DNA of 64,000 nucleotides, from positions 126,421,813 through 126,485,812 of the forward strand of contig NC_133771.1 in the NCBI RefSeq assembly GCF_003597395.2, written 5' to 3'. Below, one piece after another: positions 11,770 to 23,526 of the stretch. How positions within the stretch are numbered: the stretch's first letter is position 1; the number at the start of each line of letters is the position of its first letter. Under the pieces are notes generated by a model that saw nothing but the letters and a program-made list of their open reading frames with translations, had not been told where the DNA came from and did not search any database. This DNA is from Chelonoidis abingdonii (lineage: Eukaryota; Chordata; Testudines; Testudinidae). Position numbers and translations under genes: made by a program.

Positions 11770-13679
11770 ACAACAACCAGAGGAGAGAGTCAAATGAAAG
11801 AATTCATCATCAGGGAGATGGATGAGAGAATGGAAGGACTCATGAGGAGGCGGCGTCCCAGGACTGCTATAGATTTTGTATGTCCAGGGATCATACCCAA
11901 CCTTCTCTTTTGGAGTACAATGCAGCGGGGGCTGTACTTCAGCAGGGCCAAATTGCAGATGGATGGATTTTGAGTGCAGTGGGTATTGGGAGTCCACGCT
12001 GCTGGATTAAGAGGAAGGAGGAGTGGAATGCTGCAGGTAGAGAGTGGAGCCAGGAGGTTGGTAAGAGTGTGGTGGTGGTGTCGGGGGTTCGCATAGGAAA
12101 GAGTTTTGCGACAGTGGCTGCAGGGGAGGGCAGGTGCGGAGCTGCTCAGTTTGAAGAACTAGTATCGCCTAGAGCATGTCTGCTTGGTGTTCCATAACTG
12201 CTAAGAGCCACTCCGTGGCTTCTTTCTGGTGTACCGTGTTCTCCTTTTGTTCCCTCTCCTCGCGGTCCCACCACTCCTTCAATCCCTTTTTCTCGGTGGC
12301 GGAGTGCATCATATTCTCACGCATAAAGTCCTCCTTAGTTCTTCTTGGACGCTTTCTAATTCTTTGCAACCATCCTGCTGCCGATAAGGGAGGCTGGCCT
12401 CCCATGGTCATCTCTGTGAAGTTTAAATGCAACATTTTACAGAAGCAGTATTGTTTGCAACACAGACAACACTATTTCAGTGCTTTAAAACACAACCAGT
12501 ACTTGCACACCTGACGCTAACTGGCTGACCCCAGACAAGCACACACATGCCACAAGACCCCCAAAATGATGAGTGGCTGCAGGGGCAGGGTAAATCACTG
12601 TTCCCAGACGCTGCTGTACACTGGGCACGTGGCCCTTAGGCACTTGGAGAGAGCCAGCACTGTACAGGGGGCCTGATAATCATTTCTGTCCCCACACTTT
12701 CCATAGGAGGTGATCATTATGGAAGATATCTCGCTTCTGAAGGTGAGCAGGGAATCAAGAGAGGGTCTTCCCTAAGCGTGCGGCTTCCGCCCTGGCCCTG
12801 TGCGGCTAGCCTGTGTGCCGTTATGGTCCTCCCCACCGTGACAGCACAATGGCGAGGAAAAGTTTCCGTTAATCGGGCAAGAAACAAAGCAGCTCTGCCG
12901 AGGAACATACGCGAGCGCATTGCCCAGTATCTCCACGACAGTTTCCTGGAATTCTCTGAGGGAGATTCATGTGAAGTGAGGGAGTGTATCAACAGCCTGT
13001 TCCGCCACTCAAACTAAGCATGAGGTGGGAGTCAAGCCTGCTTTCTGCAACCCTCCTGCCCCCAACAACTCGCTTCAGCAATTCCCCAAATCAGATCCAC
13101 TTACGAGAGGCCTCCTCTTCTGTTTGCGCTTTGTCAATATCTGACAGCTGTGACTGGCTAGGCTGCTCCAGGGTAGAAAAGAGCTCCTGACTGCACGCAT
13201 CTCTAGCCTCCGAGTTGTCATCTGCCCCTGGTTCCCCCACTCTCTCTTCATCCAAGATTCCCCCTCCTGGCTCGGTCCACTCTCGACTGGCAACGAAGCC
13301 AATGAAGTATCCACAGGGGACTTCACAGTGGAGTGTGGTCACCACTGAGTATTGTGTCCAGCTCTTTGTAGAAACAGCAGCTTGTGGGCACAGCACTAGA
13401 ACGACGGTTTGGCTTCCGAGCCTTGTGGTAGGCGTTCAACAGCTCCTTCACTTTGACCCTGCATTGCAATGTGTCCTGGTTATGGCCCTTTTCTATCATG
13501 CATCTAGAAATCTGCCCATAGGTATCATAATTCCAATGGCTGGAGCGGAGCTGTGACTGCACGGCCTCCTCTCCCCAAATGTTGATGAGGTCCAGCAGCT
13601 CAGCATTACTCCAAGCGGGGATTGCCTGGTGCATGGAGCAGGCATGGCCACGTGGTAAGATGTGCTGAGACCACTGCAC
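11770..13679 (-). pseudogene. Harbinger SANT/Myb-like DNA-binding protein, broken, with intron
   Basis: On the minus strand the protein begins near 13679. It shows a trihelix/SANT-like domain (IPAWSNAELLDLINIWGEE, HNQDTLQCRVKVKELL, CCFYKELDTIL) that ends near 13340. After a frameshift an acidic segment follows (about 13260-13105). The sequence then shows a consensus 5' splice site (CTC|GTAAGT) at 13104 and a 3' site (TTCACAG|AGA) at 12414. A basic, Glu-rich C-terminal part follows (RKRPRRTKEDF, MEHQADML), continuing in pieces to about 11770. Harbinger Myb-like proteins bind the subterminal DNA and bring the transposase to it. The intron is inferred from the splice consensus only; stops and shifts make this a pseudogene. 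Confidence 0.8.
12823..13017 (+). other. small open frame inside the Harbinger, opposite the Myb-like gene
   Basis: An ATG at 12823 opens 64 codons to TAA at 13015. The frame contains NIRERIAQYLHDSFLEFSEG and ends in a CEVRECINSLF-type stretch. It lies within the inferred intron of the minus-strand Myb-like gene. I do not recognise the product. It could be chance, an accessory exon, or a remnant of a third coding part of the family. Confidence 0.25.
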
Positions 13680-14051
13680 ACATCACCGAACTAACAGGAA
13701 GGGGATTTTCAAATTTGCAAAGGAATGTATGGGGTGGGGCTAACGGCTGGTCACCCGAGGGCAGGGCAGTAGAGTTCAAACTGATGGCCAGAGAGGTGAG
13801 AACAGGCATTGTGGGACACCTCCCAGAGGCCACTTGCAGCATTGTAATCACCACAGTGTCTAGATTGGCACTGCAACTCTGTATCCCCGGCACAGAAAAC
13901 TCTATGCCTCTTGTTGAGGTGATTTTTTTTAGAGTGCTGCATCTGCACAGTTTCTGTGCACTAAGTGGCTTGGCAGTGTATACACCTTGGGACTTACAGT
14001 GCTCAAAGCTGCTTTACTGCGCACAAACTTGCCAGTGTAGACGGGGCCTAA

Positions 14052-14991
14052 GGTGAAAAAATTTCTATTTCTTGTTTTACAAGTTGGAAAGAACTGGGAG
14101 TTCTGATTATTATTTTTTCTGAGATGAGAACATGAAGGGCTGCCAAAAATATTAAAAGGCTCTATTTATTGTATTTATTTATTTGTACTTATTTCTAACT
14201 GGTACAACTTGCAGAACAAAAGTCCTTTTCTGTAGATCATTTAAATAGTCTTCAACAGTTCTGAATTCTACTTATGACAAAAACCAGGCATGTTCTATTG
14301 AAAATTTATTTGCATTTTCCTTAATTAATTCTCTGTTTTTGTCCCTCTGTTTTCTTGGTGGTGGTCAGATTTTACTTTCAGACAGAATGTACTTGAACAC
14401 AGTTCCCTTACACTTATCATTTTTGCCTCATCACAATCTGGCCATACATTTTTCCATTATAAATAGTTTTTATAGTGTGCTTTGGGGTTTTCTTCCTCGG
14501 ATGTTATGAAAAGTTGGGATAAGGTGTCGGAGTATCAGTAGTGCAGTGATATAGTTAGCCAGATCATGGATGACTTTTTAGTTTAAATGTAGTTCTTCCC
14601 CAATTTCCCAAGATGTTTTTGATTAATTAGTAGGACTATGAAGAGTTTAACAGGAAAGGATCTGACTACAATTAGAGAACTCTATTCGAAATATCCTGGA
14701 GAAAGGAACTATACTATAGCCTCAGCATATCTCTGTTTGGGATGGCTTTTTATTTTTATTAAAGGGCTTTAGTGGGTGAGAGACATCTTCCCTCTTTCTA
14801 GGTACAGTATCTAGGGAGTTCCATTAAAGAGAAAAATATTTGGCATTAAGCCCCCATTTAGAAGTGAAAATAGCTATTTTCCCCTGCAGTTTTTTACAGA
14901 AAAGTATTTTATGTTTCTGAGGAAAGTATTAGACACTGAAAATTTTTATCAGGATCATGCAGCAGAAGTGCTTATTTGGCACATCTGTGTC
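14052..14991. other. AT-rich intronic DNA, nothing recognised
   Basis: Between the Harbinger and the next MITE there is AT-rich sequence with no coding frame, repeat terminus or RNA signal that I can identify. Confidence 0.5.
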
Positions 14992-14994
14992 TTA

Positions 14995-15260
14995 AGGCCT
15001 TACCTGTGCCGGGGATTTACAGTCCTTGGTGGCAGGCTGCTAGCCTAGCTGCACTGCCACAAGCCCCTAGTGCAGACAAGGAAAGCCACTGGAAATCATG
15101 ACTTGCACTAGTGCAGTTTACTTTGGTATCAAGCAGGGATTAGCTGCATTGGTGCAAATCGTGACTTATAGCACCTGTGTCTATTTGAACTATTGCAACC
15201 ACATTGGGGGTTGATCTTCAAGGACTGTAACCGGGACAAATGCCCAGTGTAGATGAGGCA
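14995..15260. mobile_element. Harbinger-type MITE, about 266 bp
   Basis: TTA flanks both sides (14992-14994 and 15261-15263). The left end reads AGGCCTTACCTGTGCCGGGG. The reverse complement of the right end reads TGCCTCATCTACACTGGGCA, a diverged inverted repeat related to the GTCTACACTGGC ends of the 7-14 kb Harbinger. There is no coding capacity. The TWA duplication and the end wording support a non-autonomous Harbinger relative. Confidence 0.6.
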
Positions 15261-15473
15261 TTAGTAGGACCCAAAGATGATGTTTAGCATTTTAGTACTG
15301 TCTCAAATTACTAAGCAAAATTCTAGTCTTTATGTAACTTTCTTTACTGAAGAGCCTTTGTTCACATCACGCAGTTATGGTCTTCAGGTGTTTCCTTTGT
15401 AAATTATTGCATCTGCCTGAACATTTTTTCAACTATTGTTTTTACAAATAACATCTAAGTTTGGAACCAAAAT

Positions 15474-15562
15474 AATATGACAAAGTGTGTATTCACCCAC
15501 AAAAGCTTATGCTCCAGTACGTCTGTTAGTCTATAAGGTGCCACAGGACACTTTGTCATATT
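15474..15562. repeat. short inverted-repeat element, family of 62908-63055
   Basis: A perfect 15-bp inverted repeat (AATATGACAAAGTGT and its complement) at 15474-15488 and 15548-15562 encloses 59 bases. The interior (AAAGCTTATGCTCC..., TAGTCTATAAGGTGCCAC) is clearly the same family as the right half of the element at 62908-63055. No separate target duplication is clear. Confidence 0.65.
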
Positions 15563-18060
15563 TTTGCCTGATTGTTTACTTTGTACCTGCGGCTTAAGTG
15601 TGTGAATATTCAGTTTTGCTGTTTCTCCATTTTATTTTATTTTATTTTTAAAAAAATATAGATTATCTGGATCAATTTTGGGTACTTTAATACTCTTAGC
15701 ACTTATTTACTTTTAATATATTTTTGTAACGTTTGTGCTGTGAGGATTTGTTTTAATGAAAGCTTAGATTCTGAAAAACTTGTATATAAATGATTTATTT
15801 GGGGAAATTTTTAATCACTTCCTCTCCATGTCATCACCATCTGGATAAATGCTATCATCTCTATAAGAGATGTTATACTTAAGTAAAAGTTGTTTTATAT
15901 TTGTTTAATCAGGTGAGTGTTAGGAGTTCATTCACACACATTTACTGTAGAAATAATGACATATTTCCTTTAAAAACCCTCAGTTTAAATTAAGTCCACT
16001 TTGTGTGCTCTTTAGAATATTTGTCAGAAATATTTGTCAAAAACTATGGGATTGTTTCTATTTTGCTTTTGAAGTGGTAGTTGAAAAATGTTTACTGAAT
16101 CAAAGTTACAAAAGTAAATATGGCTTGGATTTCTGCCATAAGACATTTAAAAAGATGAAAATGTGATGGAGAATTTCTTTTCCTGACTCACTTCTTGGCC
16201 TTATCTTTACAACTTCATATTTTCTTTTCTTCTTTCAGCAAAAGTTGGCCTGTACAGAGGAGTTTTGTGGCTTATATAGCTCATTCTGCATATCAGGTCC
16301 CGCTTTTTATTTCTTATACTGGTTGCTTGCATTTTGATAGTGATCTTGCTCATTAACTTTTATTGAATACCCACTAGTAGGGCATATTTGGGTAGATGAC
16401 TTGAGTGGTAGGAGCTATGGTATTCAGTACCAGACTTCATGTATTTTTCAAACTTCTTCCCCAAATCTCTAGTTGCCTCCTGATTAACTTTTAAATATTC
16501 TGATCTGCTCGAGTTCCACCCAGAGCCCTACATTGTAACTACTTAATTCTACAGTGTAATTATTTGGATTGTAATGTCTTTGGGTTGGGGACTGATTGGG
16601 AAATATACAAAATTGTGTGATAACACTGTTGCAATACATTAAATTTAGGAGTAAGCATTCAGGTGGCAATGCTTGATACCTTTCAACAGTAACTTTTAAA
16701 GATCATTGATAACTCATGTAAAGCTTTTTAAATAGCTGATCAATCATAATGGCTTTTCACTTTATTTTTAAGTTAAATTTCAAGGCTGTTTTTGCAGCAG
16801 TACAGTCAGAGTCTTTCGGTGTGTGACATAATATCTAGGTTCTGTGAATTTATTTTATGGAAAGAGAAATTAATCAAAGAAACTTATAAAGGGCAACATC
16901 TAAGCTATCTCTGTGTTCAGCCAAGATGGAGACTGAGTGTATTCAACCAGTGGATGTGAGCTAGCTCTTATAGAAAAAGAATAATGCTACAGATCAAAAG
17001 TAGATTCTATGGACAAGGAAGCTGGCCAAAAGATAGGGCTTGAAAAACAATTGGAGGGGGGAGAAGCAAGAGTGGAGGAGTTGGTAGCTGGACAGCAAGC
17101 AGTGATGACTGTCTAGATGGAGTGGTCAGGGAGCGCACTGCTCTCAAGAGATGAGTGTTGTTCACTTTTCTTGTTTTTTATCTGTGGCTCAGCTGAGAGT
17201 CCTTCAGATTACTGTTGCATAAATCATTTCTCTCAGACATCTGTCCTCAGATGAAAAAAACCGCGTAACCTGTAAGAAAAGGTGCTTAAGGGTAAAGCAT
17301 TTCTGTAATCTACACCCCTCCCAGGCAAAATTCTGGGAGATGGACAAAGATATCCTCTCCCAATGCATTTTGTTGCCATTAAGCTTTGATGTGTGAAAAT
17401 AAGGAGAGAAACCCGAAGACTAGGGAGGAGGTGAAAATTGGCAGTGGTGTTAATCAAAATGTACCACAGCTTAAATAATATAAAGTATTATTTAACTTTT
17501 GGGCTTTATTTATGTGATAACTGTTGGTTCAACTGGAATCATTAATCAGGCTAACTGCACCATGTTGCCTATCGAGGTCAAATAATCCTTCAGTGGTTTA
17601 GGTTAAACATTTTAGCAGAGAAGTTAGAGCAGGGTTTGCTAGCTATGCAGTTCTTTGCACTGCTAAGCACCTTTACTGTTGGTTTTATGCTGCTCACCCT
17701 TGGCTCTATGAGCTTAGATGTGAAAAAAATTATCTAACTTATATTATGAGCACCTTCCATGTAAAATTGATTAGCAATAGCAAAGTATATAATGAACTTC
17801 GTGGAATCTCAGGATTTTCTCTTGAGATATAAAAAGTTGTAAGGTTGTTTTTTGTTTTAAAGAGGGGGGAAAAGGACAAGTAGAACTTGTGTTCAGTGTC
17901 ATACATTTAGTGTGGAAAGAGTTTGTTAAAAATGAAAGTTCTGCAACCTTTTCTAAAGATGGACAAAACTCCAGTTTCACCTGATCCCCTCTCGAAGTTT
18001 GTTCTACAGCCAGATACACTCAAATGAAAAGGTTTTGTCCCCCAGCTGCATATGCTTTGT
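15563..18060. other. AT-rich intronic DNA, nothing recognised
   Basis: This 2.5-kb stretch has no supported gene, RNA or bounded repeat. An AGGGCTTGAAAAACAATTGG word near 17036 resembles the one near 6557 and may mark an eroded shared repeat. Confidence 0.45.
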
Positions 18061-20467
18061 CCTGGACTTCATGATCTGCATTGTCTCAGAAGAGTGTATC
18101 TTCCTTGGCAATTCATAGATTGAATAGGACATTCTTGTGTGGGAGAAAATACCAAAGAAACCCACTATAGTAGCTTTGACTTCACAAAAATGAGAGAGCT
18201 AGTTAAATGAAAATTAAAAGGAACAGTAACAGGAGTCAAATGTTTGCAGTCTGCATGGAAACTTAAAAAACACCATTATAGAGGTTCAAGTTAAATGTGT
18301 GCCTCCAAATAAAAAATATAGTGAGAGGACTAAAAAAATGTCATCTATGTATAAACAATAGAGTAGAAGAGGTGGATGGAGGCAAAAAGGCATCCTTAAA
18401 AATTTGGAAGTTTCAAATCCTACTGAGGAAAGGAGTATAAACTCTGGCAAGTCAAGTGTAAAAATGTAATTAGGCAGGCCAAAAAAGAATTTGAAGAACA
18501 GCTAGCAAAAGACTCAAAAACTAACAGCAAAATATTTTACATCAGAAGCAGGAAGATTGCCAAATAGGCAGTCTGGCCACTGGACAATCGAGGTCCTAAA
18601 GGAGCACTCAAGGAAGACAAAGCCATTGTGGAGAAGCTACATTGATTCTTTGTATCGATCTTCACTGCAGAGCATGTGAGGGAGATTCCCACAGCTATTC
18701 TTTTTAGATGGTAGAAGGGGTTTTAGAACATAGAAGCCATTCCCTGAGCCTTTCTTTTTAGGTGGCAAATCTGAGGAACTCTCCCAGGTTGAAGTGTCAG
18801 TAGAGGAGGTTTTGGAACAAAATAATAAATTAAACAGAAATAAGTCACTAGAACCAGGTGGTATTCACCCAAGAGTTCTGAAGGAACTCCAATATGAAAT
18901 TGCAGAATTATTAACTTTGGCATATAACCTGTTACGTATGTCAGCCTCTGTACCAGATGGCTGGAGGATAGCTAATGTAACACCAGTTTTTAAAAAGGAT
19001 CCAGAGGTGATCCTGACAATTACAGGCTGCTAAGTCTAAATTCAGAGCCAGGCAAATTTGTTGAAACTATAGTAAAGAACAGAATTATCAGAGAGATAAA
19101 CGAACACAATGTGTTGAAGAAGAGTCAACATGGCTTTTGTAAGAGGCAGTCATGTCTCACCAATCTATTAGAATTTTTTGAGGATGTTAGCAAACGTGGA
19201 CAAGGGTGATCCAATGGACATTGTGTGCTTTGACTTTCAGAAAGCCTTTGGCAAGGTCCTTCATCAAAGGCTTTTAAGCAAAGTAAGCCGTCATCAGATA
19301 AGAGGAAAGATTCTCTCATGGATCAGTAACTGGATAAAAGACAGGAAGCAAAGGATAGGAATAAATGGTCAGTTTTCCCGGTGGAGTAAGTGAATAGCAG
19401 TGTTCCCCAAGAATACGTACTGGGATCTGTGCAGTTCCACATATTGAACAATGACCTGATAGTTTGCAGACAATGAAAAATTACGTAAGATATTTAAGTC
19501 CAATGCAGACTATGAAATGTTACAAAGGTGACTGAGCAACAAAATTGCAGATGAAATTGAGTGTTGATAAATGCTAAGTAATGCACATTGGAAAGCATAA
19601 TCCCAACTATACATACAAAATAATGGGGTCTAAATGAGCTTTTACCACTCAAGAAAGAGATCTTGAAGTCATCATGCATAGTTCTCTGAAAACATCTGCT
19701 CAGTGTGCAGTGACAGCTTTTTTTTTTTTTGTCTAACAGAATATTAAGAACCATTAGGAAAAGGATAGACAAGTCAGAAAATATCATAAATCCCTGGAAC
19801 ACCCACACCTTTACTACTATGTGCAGATCTGTTCCCCCCATCTCAAAAAAGATGTATTAGAATTGAAAAAAAGTACACAGAAGGACAACAAAAATAATTA
19901 GGGGTAGGAATAGCTTCCATATGAGGACAGATTAAAAAGACTAGGTCTCTTCATCTTAGAAAAAAGACTGCTGGGGTGGTAGGATATGATACAGGCTTAT
20001 AAAATCATGAATGGTGTGGAGAACGTGAATATGGAGGTGTTATTTACTCCTTCACATAACGCAAGAACTAAGGGTCCACTGGCTGAAATTAATAGGCAGC
20101 AGGTTTAAAACAAACAAAAAGTACTTCTTCACATAATGCACAGTCAGTCCATGGAACTCATTGCTGGGGATGTTATGAAGACCAAAAGTATAACTGGGCT
20201 CAGAAAAGAATTAGATAAGTTCCTGGAGGATAGGTCCATCAGTGGCTATTAGCCAAGATGGTCAGGAATACAACCCCATGCTCTGGGTTTCCCAAAGTCT
20301 TTGACTGCCAGATGTAGGAGTGGACAGTACTAGGTGGATCACTCAATAATTGCCCTGTTCTGTTCATTCCGTCTGAAGCATCTGGTAGTGGTCATTGTTG
20401 GAAGACAGAAGACTGGGCTAGATGGACAATCTGACCCAGTATGGCCGTTCTTATGTTATGTTCCTAT
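18061..20467 (+). mobile_element. CR1/L3-like LINE, 3' 2.4 kb, broken RT
   Basis: On the plus strand a LINE protein can be followed in pieces: a linker (GVKCLQSAWKL near 18233; RQAKKEFEEQLAKDSK near 18474), then RT blocks SLEPGGIHPRVLKEL (18847), NVTPVFKKD, QHGFCKRQSCLTNLLEFF, and FDFQKAFGKVLHQRLLSKV. The usual YADD site is degraded (FADNEKL near 19470). The 3' end has the L3/CR1-like wording GACCCAGTATGGCCGTTCTT and ends in short ATG-rich tail repeats at 20467. Stops and frame changes are frequent, so it is old. The 5' limit is approximate. Confidence 0.85.
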
Positions 20468-20479
20468 GAAATTTGATGT

Positions 20480-22000
20480 CTAAAGTAGATGGAGCCTTGG
20501 TCTGTTAAATGCTTTAAAGGTTAGGACTGAGGCCTTAAACTGACATTGAAACTGCACTGAGAGCAAATGGAGGGACAGGAGCACAGACGTGATGTGTTCG
20601 TAGCAACCTGAACCATATAGGGAAGTGGGCAGCTGCATTTTGAATCTGTTTGTTGTTTTCACATTCAGTTTCTAATACAGTGAATTACATTAATCCAATC
20701 TGAAAATAAGTGCATGGGTAACTGTGGCCAGGCTCTCATGAGGGAGCAAGGGATGGAGCTGGAGATGAAAGAAGGCATTTTTAGACACTGATGCTACCTG
20801 ATCATCCAAGCTTAATGAGGAGTCAAAGAGAATCCTGAAGCTTTTCACCAATTTGATGAATGGGGGTTGTATGCCTTCAAAGGTGGATGAGGGAGATGAT
20901 GTGCTGACTAGTTTTCAAAGCATTTCCCTCTGCAAACTAGCATCATTTCAGTCTTGCTTGGGTTGAATTTGAATCAGTTAGTGTTGATCCAAGAGCTGAT
21001 CTCTTGAAAACAGTGACTGTGGTGGCATGAGTAGAGAATTTGATATACAGGTCAGTATTGAAAGCTAAGTCCATGATGTTTCTTTTGCTCTCCTAGTCTC
21101 CTGTAACTGTCAAAGTGAAGCAGAGATAGTAGGGATCCGTGAGGGACCCTGCAGGTGAACTCTCTGGGTTCTGCTGAAAGGAACGATTGGAGCTATTGTA
21201 ATGCTCTGTCACCCATTCTTGCTGTGTCATGTAAATGGGTTAGCAGTTTGTGATCCTCGGTTTTTAATACAGCAAAGACATTCACTGTTACGAGTATGGA
21301 GATCTTGCCTCTATCTATGGCCACGTGGAGGTTGTCCTTGCTGCTAGAGCTGTCTCTGTGCTATGCTCTCTGAGGCATCTAGGAATTGGCTGATGTCACA
21401 CGTTGTAGAAGGTTAGTGATTACTGCTTTCTCAATTGCTTTGCCCAGAATAGGAGACTAGAGAAAGGATGGTAGATGGAGATGTCTCCTTGATTGAGTGA
21501 TGGCTTTTTGAGGATTGGGCAGGTTATTGTCTCTTTCAAGGAGTTTGGTAAGTGTGCTTCACAGAAGAAGGCATGTCCTTTACTAGTGGGCATAATACTT
21601 CACTGTCTTTCACTGCCCAGGAGGTACATGGATCTGTTTCACAGGTTCTAATATTTTCCATGGCTTCTTCAGTTTCTGCAAGTGTTATGGGACTGAACTC
21701 TGTCATGGGAAGTGAGATGGTTAATGCAGTCTGGTCAGCGTCCAAGGTCTTGGTTGATTAGTTGGTTTACTGTGCAGAATAGCTCTGTCTTCTGTGAATT
21801 CTGCTGCATTGATGGCAGAAGAGTAGAAGACACTTTCTGCCTCCTTTACTGCATTAGCATAATTCTGTAAGAATTGTTTGTGCTGTTGGTGGATGTACAT
21901 CCTACAAGATATTCTGAGCCATGCTTCAATGGCTGCCATGCTTCAGCAGCCCTCTTCTCTATGCTCCAGGACAAACATTGCTTCAGGTGGCTTTACAGCT
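20480..22000 (-). mobile_element. L2-like LINE fragment, antisense
   Basis: On the minus strand, 21939-21725 reads as an endonuclease-RT linker (FLQNYANAVKEAESVFYSS). 21700-21545 reads as the RT N-terminus (ITLAETEEAMENIRTCETDP, then SWAVKDSEVLCPLVKDM). Both fit L2-like LINEs, as at 4080-5960. The remainder toward 20480 has diverged 3' sequence of the same kind, with the right character but many stops. Limits are approximate. Confidence 0.5.
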
Positions 22001-23146
22001 TTATTGTTTCAACCCCTCTTCTCCTCACAGGGACAGAGTAGTGATTAGTAGATCTTCCAGTCGTAGAAACCTGGAGCATCACAGCACTCAGTCCTGCAGC
22101 CCTATTTCACCCTTTCAGCTCAGCTCAGTAGCGGGCTTTCTGTGCTGAAGTTGGAGCATACCATGGTTCTCAGTGCTCCTGTTCTCACTAGCTTTTGTGA
22201 GAAAAGATGAATAAGGGACGTTTCTCTCAGGCCCTTATTCCAAAATATGAGATTTCAGTTGTCAGAGTCCCCCTTGTTCCCCACCTCCACACCTTATATT
22301 AAAAAAAATGAAAAAGCCAGGAATGTTTTCTGGGGCAGGGATTTACCTTGAGTTCCAATCCTTAGTCTGCTCATGACACTTCTTCTTTTTTCTCTCTCAA
22401 ACAAATCTGCTCATTTCCACCCTTCATCCTCTGACTCCTCTTTACAGACTCTAGGACAAGAAAAAATTCCAAAAGTACCAGTGTAACGCTTGATCTCTGG
22501 TGGTGATTTAACAAGGATGATGATGATGAAATAATGTTTACTGCTTCATTATATCTCCTCGCAGTTGTATGCAGGTAGACAATAGTTTTAATATGCTTGA
22601 TAAGTCTTCTTAATAATAGTATTTTACTTCTCGTTGAGCACATTATTGGCTTCTTTAGCGCACACTGTGTCACAATTTGTCATGATCTCTGTATTTTTCT
22701 TGGCCTCAGAGGTATGTGTTTCTGATGTGGAAAATATTAGTGTCCTAGGTTTTTATATACAAACTGCTCAGAAATGCTGGATACAGAAGCCATAGTAACT
22801 TTATTTTGTATTTATGTTTGGAACCTACATAAATGAGAATCCTTATTAGGAAATATTGAATAGCCTATTGTAATACCCTAAAAGGAGTTGCTGCAGTTTT
22901 GCATAGGAGGCAGTAGTAGAAATTTATCCCTGGGATGTAAAGGGCTGTCACAAACTTTGCATATTTTTTGTTACTTAGGCCAGTATCTTTTCATGAGCAT
23001 GCGGTTTGCAAGTTGCATAGTATATAATATTATTTTATCAGTGTTAATATAGTGCTAGGGTCCCCAATCATAGACCAAGACCTTCTTGTTCTAAGTGTCG
23101 TACAAACACAGAACAAAAAAGAAGATCTTTGCCCAAGGGGCTTACA
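22001..23146. other. intronic DNA, mostly unassigned
   Basis: No gene is recognised. The last 110 bases or so (23050-23150; GTGCTAGG..., GTACAAACACAGAACAAAAA, GCTTACAATCT) resemble a widespread vertebrate SINE/LINE tail, but I cannot place the family or its borders. Confidence 0.35.
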
Positions 23147-23154
23147 ATCTAATT

Positions 23155-23518
23155 CAGGGGTTGGAAACTTGCGGCAGGCATGCCAAAGGCGGCACACAAG
23201 CTGATTTTTAGGGCACTCTGCTGCCAGCTGGGGTCCCTGCTGCTGGCCTGGTGGATGGAAACCCAGGCCGACAGCGGACTGATCAGGGCTGGTGGCCGGG
23301 ACCCTGCCTGGCAGGGGCCAGTGGAGGGAACCCCAGACTGGCAGCGTCCAAGTGGCTCAGCCCACTGCCGGCCTGGAGTTCAGTCTGCCGCCCCCACTGC
23401 TGGTCTGGGGTTCCGTCTACCAGCTCCTGTAAATATAAAATGTATTACTGGCATGTGAAAATATTTATTTACTGTAATTTAAGAAGACTTGGCACACCAC
23501 TTCTCAAAGGTTGCCGAC
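23155..23518 (-). mobile_element. short non-autonomous hAT, same family as 24313-26031, reversed
   Basis: It begins CAGGGGTTGGAAACTT and ends with AAAGGTTGCCGAC. The interior carries GGCATGCCAAAGGCGGCAC and GAGAAGTGGTGTGCC (as complement), found at the two ends of the 24.3-26.0 kb hAT in the opposite orientation. ATCTAATT (23147-23154) and ATCTAATC (23519-23526) make a 7/8 target duplication. The last five bases of the right terminus appear lost. Confidence 0.75.
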
Positions 23519-23526
23519 ATCTAATC

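Larger units (their letters stand above)
7055..14048. mobile_element. PIF/Harbinger DNA transposon, formerly autonomous, split by a CR1
   Basis: The left end reads GGGCACGTCTACACTGGCAA and the reverse complement of the right end reads GGCCCCGTCTACACTGGCAA, matching at 18 of 20 positions. TAA flanks both sides (7052-7054 and 14049-14051), the 3-bp target duplication typical of PIF/Harbinger. Between the ends lie a DDE transposase gene (+) and a SANT/Myb-like gene (-), the two-gene layout known for this superfamily. A CR1 at 7131-10130 interrupts the left arm; without it the element is about 4.0 kb. Both genes are broken, so the copy cannot move itself, but its termini could still act in trans. 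Confidence 0.9.
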
